Assembly (NCBI GenBank): GCA_023052935.1
Contig: CM041294.1
Location: 17,676,635-17,740,634, forward strand
Length of the DNA stretch: 64,000 nucleotides
Direction: 5' to 3'
Source: Piezodorus guildinii
Taxonomy: Eukaryota; Arthropoda; Insecta; Hemiptera; Pentatomidae
Shown here: in pieces, positions 33,912 through 44,257 of the stretch
Numbering within the stretch: position 1 is the first letter of the stretch
How the letters are laid out: each line of letters starts with the position of its first letter
Made by a program: the position numbers and the translations under genes
Notes under the pieces: model-generated
The model's input: the letters and a program-made list of their open reading frames with translations, nothing else
Told to the model about the DNA's origin: nothing
Database searches by the model: none

Positions 33912-34310
33912 ACGTTACCCTTCATACTGACTTATTGTAATCTGAGTTAATGACACAGGGATACACCGTACCTCCTCCAAAGTGACTTGCGTATTCCAAC
34001 TACATCAAACCACATTCGAACAACTTATAAACGATTTTACGACAAACAAAATGGACACATGAACCAACTTGTGCAAAACATGCTCACAACTGACATACCA
34101 TCCATAACTCGACGTAGGCTGAAAAGGAGTTGGATGAGGGACCTCTTGACCTGAAAATATAGTTCTTCTTTATGTAAGGAGGATGCACCACTGGATGCTG
34201 TCTCCCTCATGCCTGCCCACGCCATCTTTCCTTAGAATTCTTTATTATATATATATTATTTGCCTATTGTAATTTTTTACAGATGTAAATAAAATGTTAA
34301 GTGAAAAAAA

Positions 34311-35087
34311 AAATGTAGGTAAGGCTTGAAGTGAGCTAACGATGTATTTATCGTATATTTGCATCAGGGGATTATAAATTATATGATACCAATCAAGCAC
34401 GCTCATAGAAACTGATATTAATTAATACTTGAAGCGGAATTATAATCAAGCAGCAATCTGCCATAGCGAAATCGATTTTCTTACATTAATCTCATTATCC
34501 AACGGAGGATATCATATGATGACTTTGGAGGGAGGAGAAATGGAGGCAGGATGGGAGTGGATGGAACACTCAGACTACAAGCTGATCGAGTTACAGGATA
34601 ACAAGATGGGGTGCAGATCAGACGTTGATTGTTTGTCGCGCTGATTGTAGAAACAGGAAGTGTTTGTTGCCTTTCACCTCCCGTGGCTGGCACGTGATAA
34701 TGTGACTTGGGAGATACGAGAACTCACCTAATGGAGCCATATCTGAATAAGGTCTTTGTATTCACCAGCTCGCTAACAAGATGCGATGCTTCAGTAAATT
34801 GATCTAACTAGAAGAGGATTAATTAGCACTGCTATAATTTGGTAACAAGGAAAACTGGAACCAGAACACTAATTTTGTCGAAACAGCAATGCAATTAATA
34901 TAACACAAAATAACCTGACTAGCCAACTAAAAAATTAACCTAATTTATGCAATGAAGAGAGCTATACTGAAACAACGGAAGGTGGAATCACTGTTTAAAA
35001 ACCAACTCTCAATCTTGGTTTTCTTATTTTAACATTCACTTAAAAGATAGAATTTATTAATTGTTTTCAATTTTAATGATATTTAAA
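34311..35087. other. Unassigned stretch
   Basis: Positions 34430-34700 are less AT-rich, with overlapping frames on both strands that show no known domain. No repeats or terminal motifs were found. Confidence 0.2.
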
Positions 35088-36050
35088 CTGTATTGTTACA
35101 TCAGTGTTATTTTCACCGATTCCCTATCAGCTATGAAGGCAGTTGGAGTTATGTACTCAACTGACCCAGTGATAAAAAATTCTCAACAATACTCATCAAT
35201 GATTAACAACTTAAAGAAAAAAATAGTAATTGTTTGGATCCCATTCCATGTGGGGATCAGAGAAAACGAAATCGCTGATCAAGCAGCAATCGACTCCAGA
35301 AGATATTAATGTTCACACCCCATCCGACATAAGCAGCTTTCTTAAGACCTGTAGCGGAGTGGGTACTCTAACCTTCAGTTAATCGTACCACTCGCAGGCG
35401 TTAGCCACTTGGTCACATAATTTGTCTAATTCATATTTTTGGTTTTTAATATTTTTGATATGTTCATTAAATTTATTTGAATATATTTTATAAAATGTGT
35501 ACCAGGTGGCTAACCAAAAAGTAACCTTCCTGTAAATAAAACATCTGTTTTTTTAATGTTGTTGATAAAGATTGTATGAAGATAATAAATGTGCTTTCTT
35601 TTGATTATAAAAGTTTAAATTACTAAGAAAGAATTAGTTTTCACGAAACACGTTAAAGACAGAAGCTGCTAAGATCAGGGACCATATTTGGGATTCAGAA
35701 GAATCTAATAAGTTAAAAAGCATCAAATAGGTAACCAAAGCATGGCATAGCTCAGATCGAAGCGACAGGAGGGAAGAAGTAGTAATTACTAGAATGCGAA
35801 TCGGACATACACGGCTAACACATGAGTTCTTAATAAAAAGAACTACACCACCGAAATGTGATTTATGTGATGTGCAATTGACGATCGTCCATATCTTAGA
35901 GGAATGTTCGTTATACCTAAACCACTTCCAAGATGCAAAAATAGAAAGAAGTATTGAAAAGTTCCTTGGAGATAACACCATTAAATTAGGGAAAACGATC
36001 GATATCCTAAAAAATATCGATATTTTTAAGAAGTTGTAGAAGAAAAATAA
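35088..36050 (+). pseudogene. I/R1-like LINE: RNase H and zinc-knuckle tail, interrupted
   Basis: The first part reads FTDSLSAMKAVGVMYSTDPV and then IVWIPFHVGIRENEIADQAA, the D...H...D blocks of the LINE RNase H domain. The frame shifts at about 35309 into PSDISSFLKTC. About 290 bp of unrelated AT-rich sequence (roughly 35350-35640) separate it from AKIRDHIWDSEESNKLKSIK, REEVVITRMRIGHTRLTHEF and CDLCDVQLTIVHILEECSLY, which ends at TAG 36037-36039. The intervening piece is probably another insertion; I could not find its ends. Confidence 0.7.
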
Positions 36051-36170
36051 ATATATTAAAGTACACTGAAGACCTCAGCAGTTGAGTGTCCATAAAAACT
36101 CTACCTGACCTAACCTGTAAACTGTAAAGTAATAATAACAAACGTAACTTTTTTTTTTAAACTTTAATGT

Positions 36171-36449
36171 TTTGTTTGTTTATTTAACGTAACTTTATGC
36201 TACCGTGGCTAATCGGGCGATTCTACAGTGGGAGTCCTCAATTTTGTCTATCCAGGTTTATTAGTATAGGGACCTTTAACGAGTACCTGACATCGCACAG
36301 GCTCGGGACCACCTTTTAACGTCCACTCCGAAGGAGGCCATAACTAAGGATTTTTTACTCCAATTAGAAAATCCTAGGACCGCCTGCGGATTTGAATCCG
36401 TGACCTTAGGCAGAGGAGGCTGCTATGCTGGCCACCCTGCTACAGACCT
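36171..36449 (-). repeat. tRNA-derived SINE, family 1
   Basis: Read on the minus strand, the head GTAGCAGGGTGGCCAGCATAG resembles an A box and GGTCACGGATTCAAATCC a B box, like RNA polymerase III promoter elements of a tRNA gene. The body continues to GTGGGAGTCCTAA-type sequence and ends in an AAAC-rich tail (TTAAATAAACAAACAAA here). It is collinear with 54250-54535 (+) and partly with 42771-42985 (-). It is a transcribed-type retroposon with no coding. Confidence 0.75.
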
Positions 36450-36459
36450 TAATTTTTTT

Positions 36460-36690
36460 TTATTCACACTTGTCAACTTCATGGACAACGAGTGAAAACG
36501 TGATCTTGTTGCCTCGTAGGCTTGGTGGATAGAGTGATACCCAGCGGCATCCCTTTCTGGATTCATTCTTATTTGCTGTTTCTGACAGGAGGTCTCTCAT
36601 CCAGTTCCTTTTCAGCCTTCGACAGATGTCAGTAGTGGCCACGTTTTGTATTAATATGATAGAATTCTGCATTGTAATCAAACAAAAAAA
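36460..36690 (-). pseudogene. Jockey-like C-terminal remnant
   Basis: The minus-strand frame reads QNVATTDICRRLKRNWMRDL, which matches QNMLTTDIPSITRRRLKRSWMRDL in the element at 34.1 kb; the KR-W-RDLL end is typical of jockey-type LINEs. Nothing upstream remains. Confidence 0.6.
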
Positions 36691-38899
36691 AAAAAATTAC
36701 CCTCTTACAATTTGAAAGATTACGTTTTAAAATACATAGAACCTGAATAAAGAATAAAAACTTCGTTGAAAGTATTGGACCAATTATTTTTTAATTTGCC
36801 AAAAAAAATACAAGCAGCGATGCTCCTAACACCAAGTCTTTGATATCAGTTGGTTATTTTTTAATGACGGCCGATTAAAAGTGATTTCATTCAATAACAG
36901 TTATCAGTTATTTTTACCGATAGAGAAAAAAAAATGAATGAAAAAAAAACGTATATCCTGATTAATAAATAAGTAACAGCAATTTAATTGTTTAGTTAGT
37001 AGTCAATTTTTAGTTTGCTCTTATTTCATAAAGAATTGAATTTTCTACAAAATGAAAAAAAATCATTCGAAGTGGTTCAGAATTGGCAGAGATTGATTTT
37101 TTATTAAGTTTTTTTAAATTAGCAGTTGTAATATGCTATAATCCTTTGAATTATTTATTGCTTTTCATAATACTTGATTGCCTAGCAACAGATGTATAAA
37201 TAGTTATACTGCTATGTTTTTGACCGGCTGCTTTTCTAAGGCAGCGGTAGCTTCAAAAACTAGCTTACTTACTATATTTAGTTAATATATAAACTATATT
37301 TAATGATACTATTGGATCTCTTTTCCAAAGGTATCGTGTTTAACAATCCAATAGATGGCATGCAGGGTAAGATTAAAGTAAACAAGATTCAATTAATACA
37401 TTACTATAATTATTAATTTACACATATAAATTATATTAACCCATTGCCTAGAACTCTGATTGAGAATACTGAGGGACATTTTACTACCTTTGCCATACAA
37501 TATTACAAATAACAATATACCTTTGAAACACTTAACCGGCTGGCGAAGGTGAAAACAGTCTTAGGTCCCCTTTCTCGGCATCATCCTCCAGCTGCTCTCA
37601 GAACCCCGACGGCCACCTCCTCTTCTTGTAAATGGAAACCGACTCACTCTTCTTGAGGATAAAACTTGACTAACTCTTCGGTTCTTCTCTCTCATTCTCG
37701 TCACCTCGGGTGGGCCGAGATGGGAAGTGCCCGGCTGGCGGTATAGCCTTTGTGCTATTATTCTTATCTTTTCACCAGTCTTAATATTCTTGTTGGCCAC
37801 CGCTGGGGGGGGGGGGGGGAAACTACCAGAGGTTTCTGGTACCGCTGGGGGCCCATACCGATGGGAAATCTAGAGGGCTAGGTAAACACCTTGTGATGTT
37901 TTGCCGACAAAGGTTCGTTATCATTAATTGTTTAATATTAAAATTATTTAATTATGAACTCCCCTCAGTATCCTCAATACATTACAATACACTAATATTG
38001 TATTTAAAAATAATAAACCATTGTGTAATAATTTCATGGGTTTTATTTTCCAAAACGCCTCTAAACAAAAAATACAAGAATACATAAAATATAATCCATA
38101 TTGATATAGTATTTATCTTGAATATTGCCGAAGCAAACGATTTTTAGTATTTTTGGTGATTCACAATATTTTTTGGTTCTATGGGGCACACCTTTTGGCG
38201 TGATCGGGAGATGACAAACTAAAAACTTTAAATTTTTAAAAGTTGAGTCCATATCGCAGTTGTGAGCAAGCGGTCGTAGGTTGATCTAACTACATCCTGC
38301 CATCTACCTGATGGTGAAGCTGGCTGGCATCATGGGTTTTAAGTATTTTAGAGATTATAGAAATTTTATGTGTGTTCTTCGAATAAATCTGGTGCCGTTG
38401 GGAGGTCGTATACGATTATAAAACCATTAATGTAAAGCCATTTTGAAACGTTATTTTTTCTATAGTTAGATTTTGATTAGAGTAAAAATATCTTGGTCGA
38501 TTACTAAATTTCCAAGACAAAATCAACAGGTAATCAAATTCTCCAGTTTTCCTTTAGTTTAACTACAAATATGTTGAAATCATTATAAGCATTTACATCT
38601 AACAGTTTGCCGGTTTTTCGTGCTTTAGAGACCTACGGGAATGGTTCGCCATCGATCCCGAATATAACAGCAGTAATCGTGGAGGGAGATAACCGATGAT
38701 GGAAGAGAACTTGGAAAATTCAATTACCCCCAAGCTGTTTTTGCTTCGCCCAAGATCCCAAGATCGAACCATCGTGGTCCGGATCAAAAACTTCCCGTTT
38801 TAGTGTAGCAATATATATAAACATAACAATGTTAACAAAAACATAGCGATCCTGCTGTTAGATTAAAGTATATAACTACTTTATCCAAACTATCCACTA
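36691..38899. other. Mostly unassigned 2.2 kb
   Basis: It contains an A run (about 36685), a 15-16 base G run at about 37806-37820 and a less AT-rich block at 37550-37870 with a 79-codon minus-strand frame of no recognisable family. Another less AT-rich patch at 38600-38800 carries GGTTCGATCTTGG on the minus strand, which resembles a B box but has no A box partner I can support. No TE coding was recognised. Confidence 0.25.
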
Positions 38900-39546
38900 A
38901 AACCAAACACACAGACAAAATTAGGACTAAAATCAAATTATATATACGAAATTCCTTGCGAATATAAATGTAAAAAATATCATTTTGGAACATCAAAATA
39001 ATATTTAAAGAGGAGAGTCATTAACAGCAATACAGCTGTACTTTAATAACGAAAACCCCTAAGAAACTAGATTAAGCTCATATCAAATTAAACATTCATT
39101 AAAATACTATTAAAACAAAATTATACACTATGAGAAAAAAACAAAAAACAGATTCAAACGAAATATAAATGAATTGATTACCATTTAAAAATATAAAGAT
39201 CAGTTGTCCAAAATCTTAATTCATATGGTGCAAATTGAACATTAACAATAATTGAAACTAGCAAGAATAATAACACTGTCACTAATCTCTTACAAAAATA
39301 AAATAATAATAATCTATACTAATATTATAAAGCTGGAGAGTTTGTTTGTTTGTTTGTATGTTTGTTTGTTTGTTTGAACGCGCTAATCTCAGAAACTACC
39401 GGTTCAAATTGAAAAATTCTTTTTGTGTTGGATAGTCCATTTATCGAGGTAGGCTGTAGGCTATATAACATCACGCTGCGACCAATAGGACCGTATAATC
39501 AGTGGAAAATATGGGAAAAAACAGGGAAAATTGACCTCGAATCCCA

Positions 39547-39759
39547 ATGATTCCAAATGATTTACTTTTTAATTTTAAAGTAATTCAATTTCCCGTTAAT
39601 TTATCTTTTGCCATAACAATTAATAAATCACATGGGCAAGCATTTAAACACGTAGGAATCGATTTACGTCAAGATCGGGTCGCGAAGAAAATCAGTATGT
39701 TCTTCTGCCACAAGAAAATAAAACCAACTATATTATTTAAGCAGAAATACTTTAAAATA
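39547..39759 (+). pseudogene. PIF1-like helicase C-terminal fragment of the Helitron
   Basis: The frame reads DLLFNFKVIQFPVNLSFAIT and then INKSHGQAFKHVGIDLRQD. The phrase FPVxLxFAxTINKSxGQ is the last helicase motif of PIF1/Helitron Rep-Hel proteins (usually NKSQGQ). Everything upstream (replication initiator and the other helicase motifs) is gone, and the frame runs into a mariner end at 39760. Confidence 0.8.
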
Positions 39760-40095
39760 TTGGGTCGTCCGAAAAGTTGGTAGAGGTTTTTAAAATAAAA
39801 TTTACCCTCTGTTTTTCTACTAAAATGAATCCTCATGGAATTAACTATGTTTACACACTGAATTCGTCTTTATGAAGGATCAGTAGAGTAGTTTATTGCA
39901 ATCGAACATGAGTGACGATTCAGTTCATTTTCGAAATAATATGCTGTTCTTTTTTAAAAGAGGGAAAAACTTAGCCCAAACTGCAAGAAAGATTCGTTCC
40001 GATTACAGCAGCGATTCAATTGCTGATAGCTCGGTTCAGAAGTGGTTTTCGCGGTTTAGAGGGTCTTCAATTTGGAAGACCAACCCAATTTTTGT
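39760..40095 (+). mobile_element. Mariner fragment of a second type, inside the Helitron
   Basis: The end TTGGGTCGTCCGAAAAGTTGG after TA (39758-39759) is a mariner-type terminal repeat. The frame 39908-40101 reads VHFRNNMLFFFKRGKNLAQT and SSVQKWFSRFRG, a mariner N-terminal helix-turn-helix. It differs from the MNMETRDF family elsewhere in the window. The catalytic domain and a clear right terminal repeat are missing. Confidence 0.65.
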
Positions 40096-40339
40096 AGATT
40101 AAATAAACAAATTTTAAGTTGTCCAATTTTAATTGAACTTTTAAAAACGTCTTAATAGCGATCATAATAACTGAAATTGACGCAGACGAAGTCGCGCGCA
40201 ACAGCTAGTAATAAAATAAAAACAAAAGTTATTCTCAGATCACAGTAATTTGGAAAATCCCACTCTACCTCTCTCTGAACCATTCTTAGCATCTTTGTTG
40301 TAGCTTTCTTTCAAAGTTTTTAATATCTACACTATGTCT

Positions 40340-40632
40340 TCTTCTTCCAGTGGCACGACAGGCCCTGTAGGCATGGACCTCGCGGTGCAATCTCCGGGAA
40401 GACTATACTCACGTTTCTCGATGCATTTTGTAGTGTAGGGTCATCACTCCGTACGCCTGATTCTGTGAGTGGGCACCATTTGGCTGACGGATCTCACATA
40501 CCCTTGGAAAAGACTGTGAGTGACTCCCCATTTAATGACATCCTTATAAAAGCCCCGCCGAGACTCGGATTCGAACTCACAACCTTTAGCATGAGAGACT
40601 AGCGCGCCAGCCACTCAGCCTAGGGCTCCCCT
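40340..40632 (-). repeat. tRNA-derived SINE, family 2
   Basis: On the minus strand the head reads GCTGAGTGGCTGGCGCGC (A box-like) and GTTGTGAGTTCGAATCCGAG (near-perfect B box), followed by a body ending near the CTTCTTCTTCC at 40340. It differs from the family 1 SINE. No second copy lies in this window, so family status is inferred from the tRNA-like head. Confidence 0.7.
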
Positions 40633-40915
40633 TCTGTATGTAAGGCATTTTTTTTTCCCTCAAATTTTAATAGAGTTGTAATAATTTCTTTTATATGTAT
40701 TTATAACGTAAAAAAAAAAAAAAAATGTAAATTCCAATTGAGGCGTCTATTTAACTACTCTATATCCACCCATAGGAAATTCAATGCTAAATTAAATTTT
40801 TTTTTTTTGTAACAATAACATCATCTATTATTGTACACAAATTTTCATATTTTTTTCAATGTTACGGCCTGAATATAATAAAAATATATTCTCGAAACGT
40901 AACCTAAACACAATT

Positions 40916-42270
40916 AGTAACTGAACACGATACAGCAAAAATGTATGCCACAAATAATCCTGTCTGTATTGAATTAATTTCGGGGCCATTTCACAAAATT
41001 AACTTTGACCTTTTCACAGGGAGAAGTAAGTAATAAGTAACTCCTGTTGCTCAAATTGTCAGCTAAAACTTTATTATGTGCATCTAAAAGCTTCTTCAGT
41101 TTTCAGTACGTACATCATTCACACTGGCTATCAGAAAGTAACAAATTAAATGTTTAAAAATATACAATATTAATGAAAACCCAAAGTTTTAAACAAGCGT
41201 GCCTTAAAGGCATTAAAGGTGTGCCTTCAAGATAAGGAGGGAAGAGTGACCAAGAATTTCATTAAAGGTGATATTTAAAAGTGAAAAATAATCCTTTGAA
41301 CTATAAACAAACTAGATAATGTTTCTTTTATACTCGTCTATAGATTATACCTTCTGGACGATTAAGTGATACGTCAAGAATATGTTAATAATTTGGATCG
41401 ATCTTCTCTTTCAAATCGATTTATGTTTTCAGTAAAATATTCGATCAGACGTTCCATCCTTTTACGTTTTCTTCTAATAATTTGCAAGGATTAGAAGTAA
41501 TAAAGAAAAATAAGAGTACATAATAAAATATGTCCATTAGGTTATAGTCAATTGGACATATAAATTTTACTTCTATTGAAATATTTATACGGTTATATCA
41601 ACGTTCATTAGAAATAAGTATGGACGTTCCTAATTGCTTGAAACTACGGTATTACTACAGAATATATTAATTGCAATATAGTAACTTTTGATAAATTTTG
41701 ATATTAAACAAATATTTTATTAATACATATCTGTAATGTACCTACAAATGCAGTTTTCGATATTAAATTTTCGATGGAACACAAAATGTCTCATACCTTG
41801 AAAAATCTGTACAAGCGTAACTTGCTAAACATGATAAAGTTTAGATTTTTTTTTTCCTTTAATGATTCTAGGACACACACCATAATTTCTAAAATTTCTT
41901 CTTCGGAAATGGGTAAGCAAATATTTTTTCTGACGATTCACAAATATATTTAATTTTTTTAACATTAACTACATATTTTACTACAAATTTATTTATCATC
42001 TCGGTTACACTACTTCAAGTGTGGTGTGTTTATAAAAACAAGTTGAAAATTTCTAAAAATCTCCATTGCACACTTAAAGCTAGTAAATTGTGCTTGTGAT
42101 TTTCATTATTGTACATAAAAATTGTTCTATTACTTATCATACATTGCAATCATACAGTTGCACTTTAAATAAACGCACCTTATAATGTAAGCCCTCAATT
42201 TTTAGAGGGAGTATTTTTTTTTTTTTTTTTGTGGATTACGAAAGTTCATAATTGAAAAAACTAAACCAAC
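40916..42270. other. AT-rich stretch, nothing recognised
   Basis: No TE coding was found. At 42183-42265 the sequence GTAAGCCCTCAATTTTTAGAGG and following resembles 43728-43800, so the Foldback-like element lies between two related stretches. Confidence 0.3.
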
Positions 42271-42289
42271 AGCATTTATAGCTTTTTTC

Positions 42290-42665
42290 ATTCAAATTCA
42301 TAATTTTTTTCAGTCAAATTCATAATTTTTTCAATCAAATTCATAATTTTTTCAGTCAAATTCATAATTTTTTCAGTCAAATTCATAATTTTTTCAGTCA
42401 AATTCATAATTTTTTCAGTCAAATTCATAATTTTTTCAGTCAAATTCATAATTTTTTCAGTCAAATTCATAATTTTTTCAGTCAAATTCATAATTTTTTT
42501 CAGTCAAATTCATAATTTTTTCAATCAAATTCATAATTTTTTCAGTCAAATTCATAATTTTTTCAGTCAAATTCATAATTTTTTCAGTCAAATTCATAAT
42601 TTTTTCAGTCAAATTCATAATTTTTTCAATCAAATTCATAATTTTTTCAGTCAATTTCATAATTT
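42290..42665 (-). repeat. 21-bp tandem array, left arm
   Basis: About 17-18 copies of a unit which, on the minus strand, reads ATGAATTTGACTGAAAAAAT. Because 21 is a multiple of three the array keeps a frame open (MNLTEKI repeated), which is a by-product of the repeat and not a gene. Confidence 0.9.
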
Positions 42666-42770
42666 CTTGTACCCATTTTATACAGTTAATTTATTGAGGT
42701 TTCGCTACCAAGAACTTAACATTTTTATTAAATCTTGTTGTTTATCCATTTTATGGACTTTTTATATACT

Positions 42771-42985
42771 TTATGTTACTGTCCTTAATCCGACGGTGAA
42801 GCGGGAGTCCTAAGTTTTGGCTCTCCAGGTTTAAAATAGGGAGGGATCTTTTCCGAGTTCCACTTTTTAAATCTTTTAAGAGTCACCTGTGGCGCACTAA
42901 TATAAGGCGATCTGCTGGTTTTGGACTTGCGACCTTAAGCACAGAAGGCTGTTATGCTAGCCACTACTCCACAGGTGACCCTCGT
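42771..42985 (-). repeat. SINE family 1-like sequence in the Foldback centre
   Basis: On the minus strand GTGGCTAGCATAACAGCC and GGTCGCAAGTCCAAAACC align with the A and B box region of the copies at 36171-36449 and 54250-54535. The tail-side segment GCGGGAGTCCTAAGTTTT is also present inverted at 42997-43030, so part of the SINE-related sequence has become palindromic. Confidence 0.6.
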
Positions 42986-43159
42986 CTTTTTTAGGACGTC
43001 TTAAAACTTAGGACTCCCGCTACACCGCCGGAGTAAGGACAGTAACATAAAGTATATAAAAAGTCCATAAAATGGATAAACAACAACAAGATTTAATAAA
43101 AATGTTACGTTCTTGGTAGCAAAACCTCATTAAATTGACTGTATAAAATGGGTACAAGA

Positions 43160-43350
43160 AAATATGAAATTGACTGAAAAAATTATGAATTTGATTGAAA
43201 AAATTATGAATTTGACTGAAAAAATTATGGATTTGACTGAAAAAATTATGAATTTGACTGAAAAAATTATGAATTTGATTGAAAAATTATGAATTTGACT
43301 GAAAAAATTATCAATTTGACTGAAAAAAATTATCAATTTGACTGAAAAAA
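43160..43350 (+). repeat. 21-bp tandem array, right arm
   Basis: About eight or nine copies of the same unit as at 42290-42665, in inverted orientation, with a few indels near the outer end. Confidence 0.9.
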
Positions 43351-43357
43351 GCTATAT

Positions 43358-43811
43358 ACAGGGCTGCGGTACTATCTTCTTTTGATTTTCATTTAAATAA
43401 AATTTCCTGATTCCAGAATATATTACATTTAATCTTTATCGTCAATAATAACTGAGTTACACAATCACATCTCTCAGTTGTAGCTTTGTACTCTTGATCT
43501 CGAAAATATTTTTGATTTTTCTCTATCTTTAATAACAACCGATTTTTGGTGGAATAAAATCTATTATAATTTGTTACCTTATAATACATACCTTTTTTTT
43601 TTTTTCTTCAAAAATTTAAAACAAATTGGTCCAGTAGTTTCGGAGAAATGCCGTTGTCGGCGTGCGGCGTAGGACGGACAAACGGATTGTTTTTTATTCG
43701 GTATTGGATTCTTGAATTTTAATACGTAGGCCCTCAAATTTTGAGGGGCGAGGGTAATTTTTACAATGGTTCATTATTGAAAATAATAAACTAAAAGTAC
43801 AAACATAAAAA

Positions 43812-43889
<78 letters not shown>

Positions 43890-44247
43890 GGTTCATAACC
43901 CTATCATAATAAGCTACAGTCAAGAGTAATATTTTGAGATAAATGTATAATAGAAATACATAAATTTAACAGCTTCTGGTAATGACACCAATAGACCGTT
44001 TTAAGTAGGTTATATTTATAAATATACAAAGACAAATATATTTTATTATTGTGAAATCGTGTATTATTAATATCATAATGTGCACTCAATGATAGAAGAT
44101 AATAATTAGAAGTTTTTACGACCATACTACTTAATAAAATATATGAGGATTTGAGAGGTAATAAATAGAAGTTATCTCATATCCGCCATATCTTTCAGTT
44201 ATACGGCTCATCAAATAGTGGTTATGATATAGTTATTAATTTTTATA
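43358..44247. other. Unassigned stretch with (TA)n
   Basis: A (TA)n array lies at about 43815-43890. The text GGTCCAGTAGTTTCGGAGAAAT near 43630 (in two halves GGTCCAGTAG / TTTCGGAG) is reminiscent of dispersed insect repeats, but no second copy is in the window. There is no coding. Confidence 0.3.
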
Positions 44248-44257
44248 TAATGTCCAT

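Larger units (their letters stand above)
32536..34310 (+). pseudogene. Jockey-like LINE remnant carrying two insertions
   Basis: Three plus-strand pieces join as one element. Piece 1 (32536-32697) has TYADDTAVITKN and then NWCKKWKLKTNHDKPQHSTL. Piece 2 (about 33240-33510) has CPSVYIYNH and YTVTYLGLIFDKR. Piece 3 (about 33903-34310) has VSNVTLHTDL, NMLTTDIPSITRRRLKRSWM, RDLL, a 3' UTR and an A run at about 34304-34312. Minus-strand LINEs at 32698-33238 and about 33513-33902 separate them. Frameshifts and stops are scattered throughout. The YADD box survives in piece 1. Confidence 0.65.
39313..40208 (+). mobile_element. Helitron, deleted, with mariner inside
   Basis: The 5' end TCTATACTAATATTATAAAG with the following GTTTGTTTG run and TTTATCGAGG-AGGCT block is a common insect Helitron start. 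The 3' end GACGAAGTCGCGCGCAACAG followed by CTAG fits a Helitron terminus (short GC hairpin, then CTRR). The flanks are A at 39312 and T at 40209, as for insertion between A and T without duplication. Inside are only a PIF1-like helicase fragment and part of a mariner. It is a non-autonomous, nested copy. Confidence 0.8.
38900..40915 (+). pseudogene. Degenerate Penelope-like element hosting Helitron and SINE
   Basis: At 38930-39245 a heavily mutated frame still shows IYEIPCEYKC, YHFGTSK, YLKRRVINS and VVQNLN, aligning with the PLE GIY-YIG endonuclease at 12.0-12.3 kb and adding its upstream 'Y-IPC...Y--G' strands. After the Helitron (39313-40208) and SINE (40340-40632), sequence at 40250-40335 and 40640-40905 (TTTCTTTCAAAG, AACAATAACATCAT, TTTTTTCAATGTTA) matches the 3' region of the 12 kb element in order. 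It ends in GCCTGAATATA...TATTCTCGAAACG, a degenerate hammerhead-like motif. Confidence 0.6.
42277..43357. mobile_element. Foldback-like element with tandem-array arms
   Basis: The unit begins TATAGCTTTTTTC and ends GAAAAAAGCTATA. Each arm is a tandem array of a 21-bp unit, followed inward by a unique inverted segment (about 42640-42830 and 43000-43167, sharing ATGGACTTTTTATATACTTT and GGGAGTCCTAAG). The centre holds a family 1 SINE-like sequence. Long arms built of short tandem repeats around a unique loop is the structure of Drosophila Foldback (FB) elements. The left array has about twice as many units as the right. No transposase is present. Confidence 0.65.

Noticed and set aside
37561..37800. 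79-codon basic minus-strand frame next to a G run
   Set aside because: No family recognised and no supporting context; compositional effect of a less AT-rich block.
38600..38800. Possible third SINE head (GGTTCGATCTTGG on the minus strand)
   Set aside because: No A box at the right spacing and no tail or second copy in the window.
42288..42660. Open frames repeating MNLTEKI, and a superficially CRISPR-like regular array
   Set aside because: The repeats are contiguous 21-bp tandem units without unique spacers, in a eukaryotic TE setting; the frame stays open only because 21 is divisible by three.
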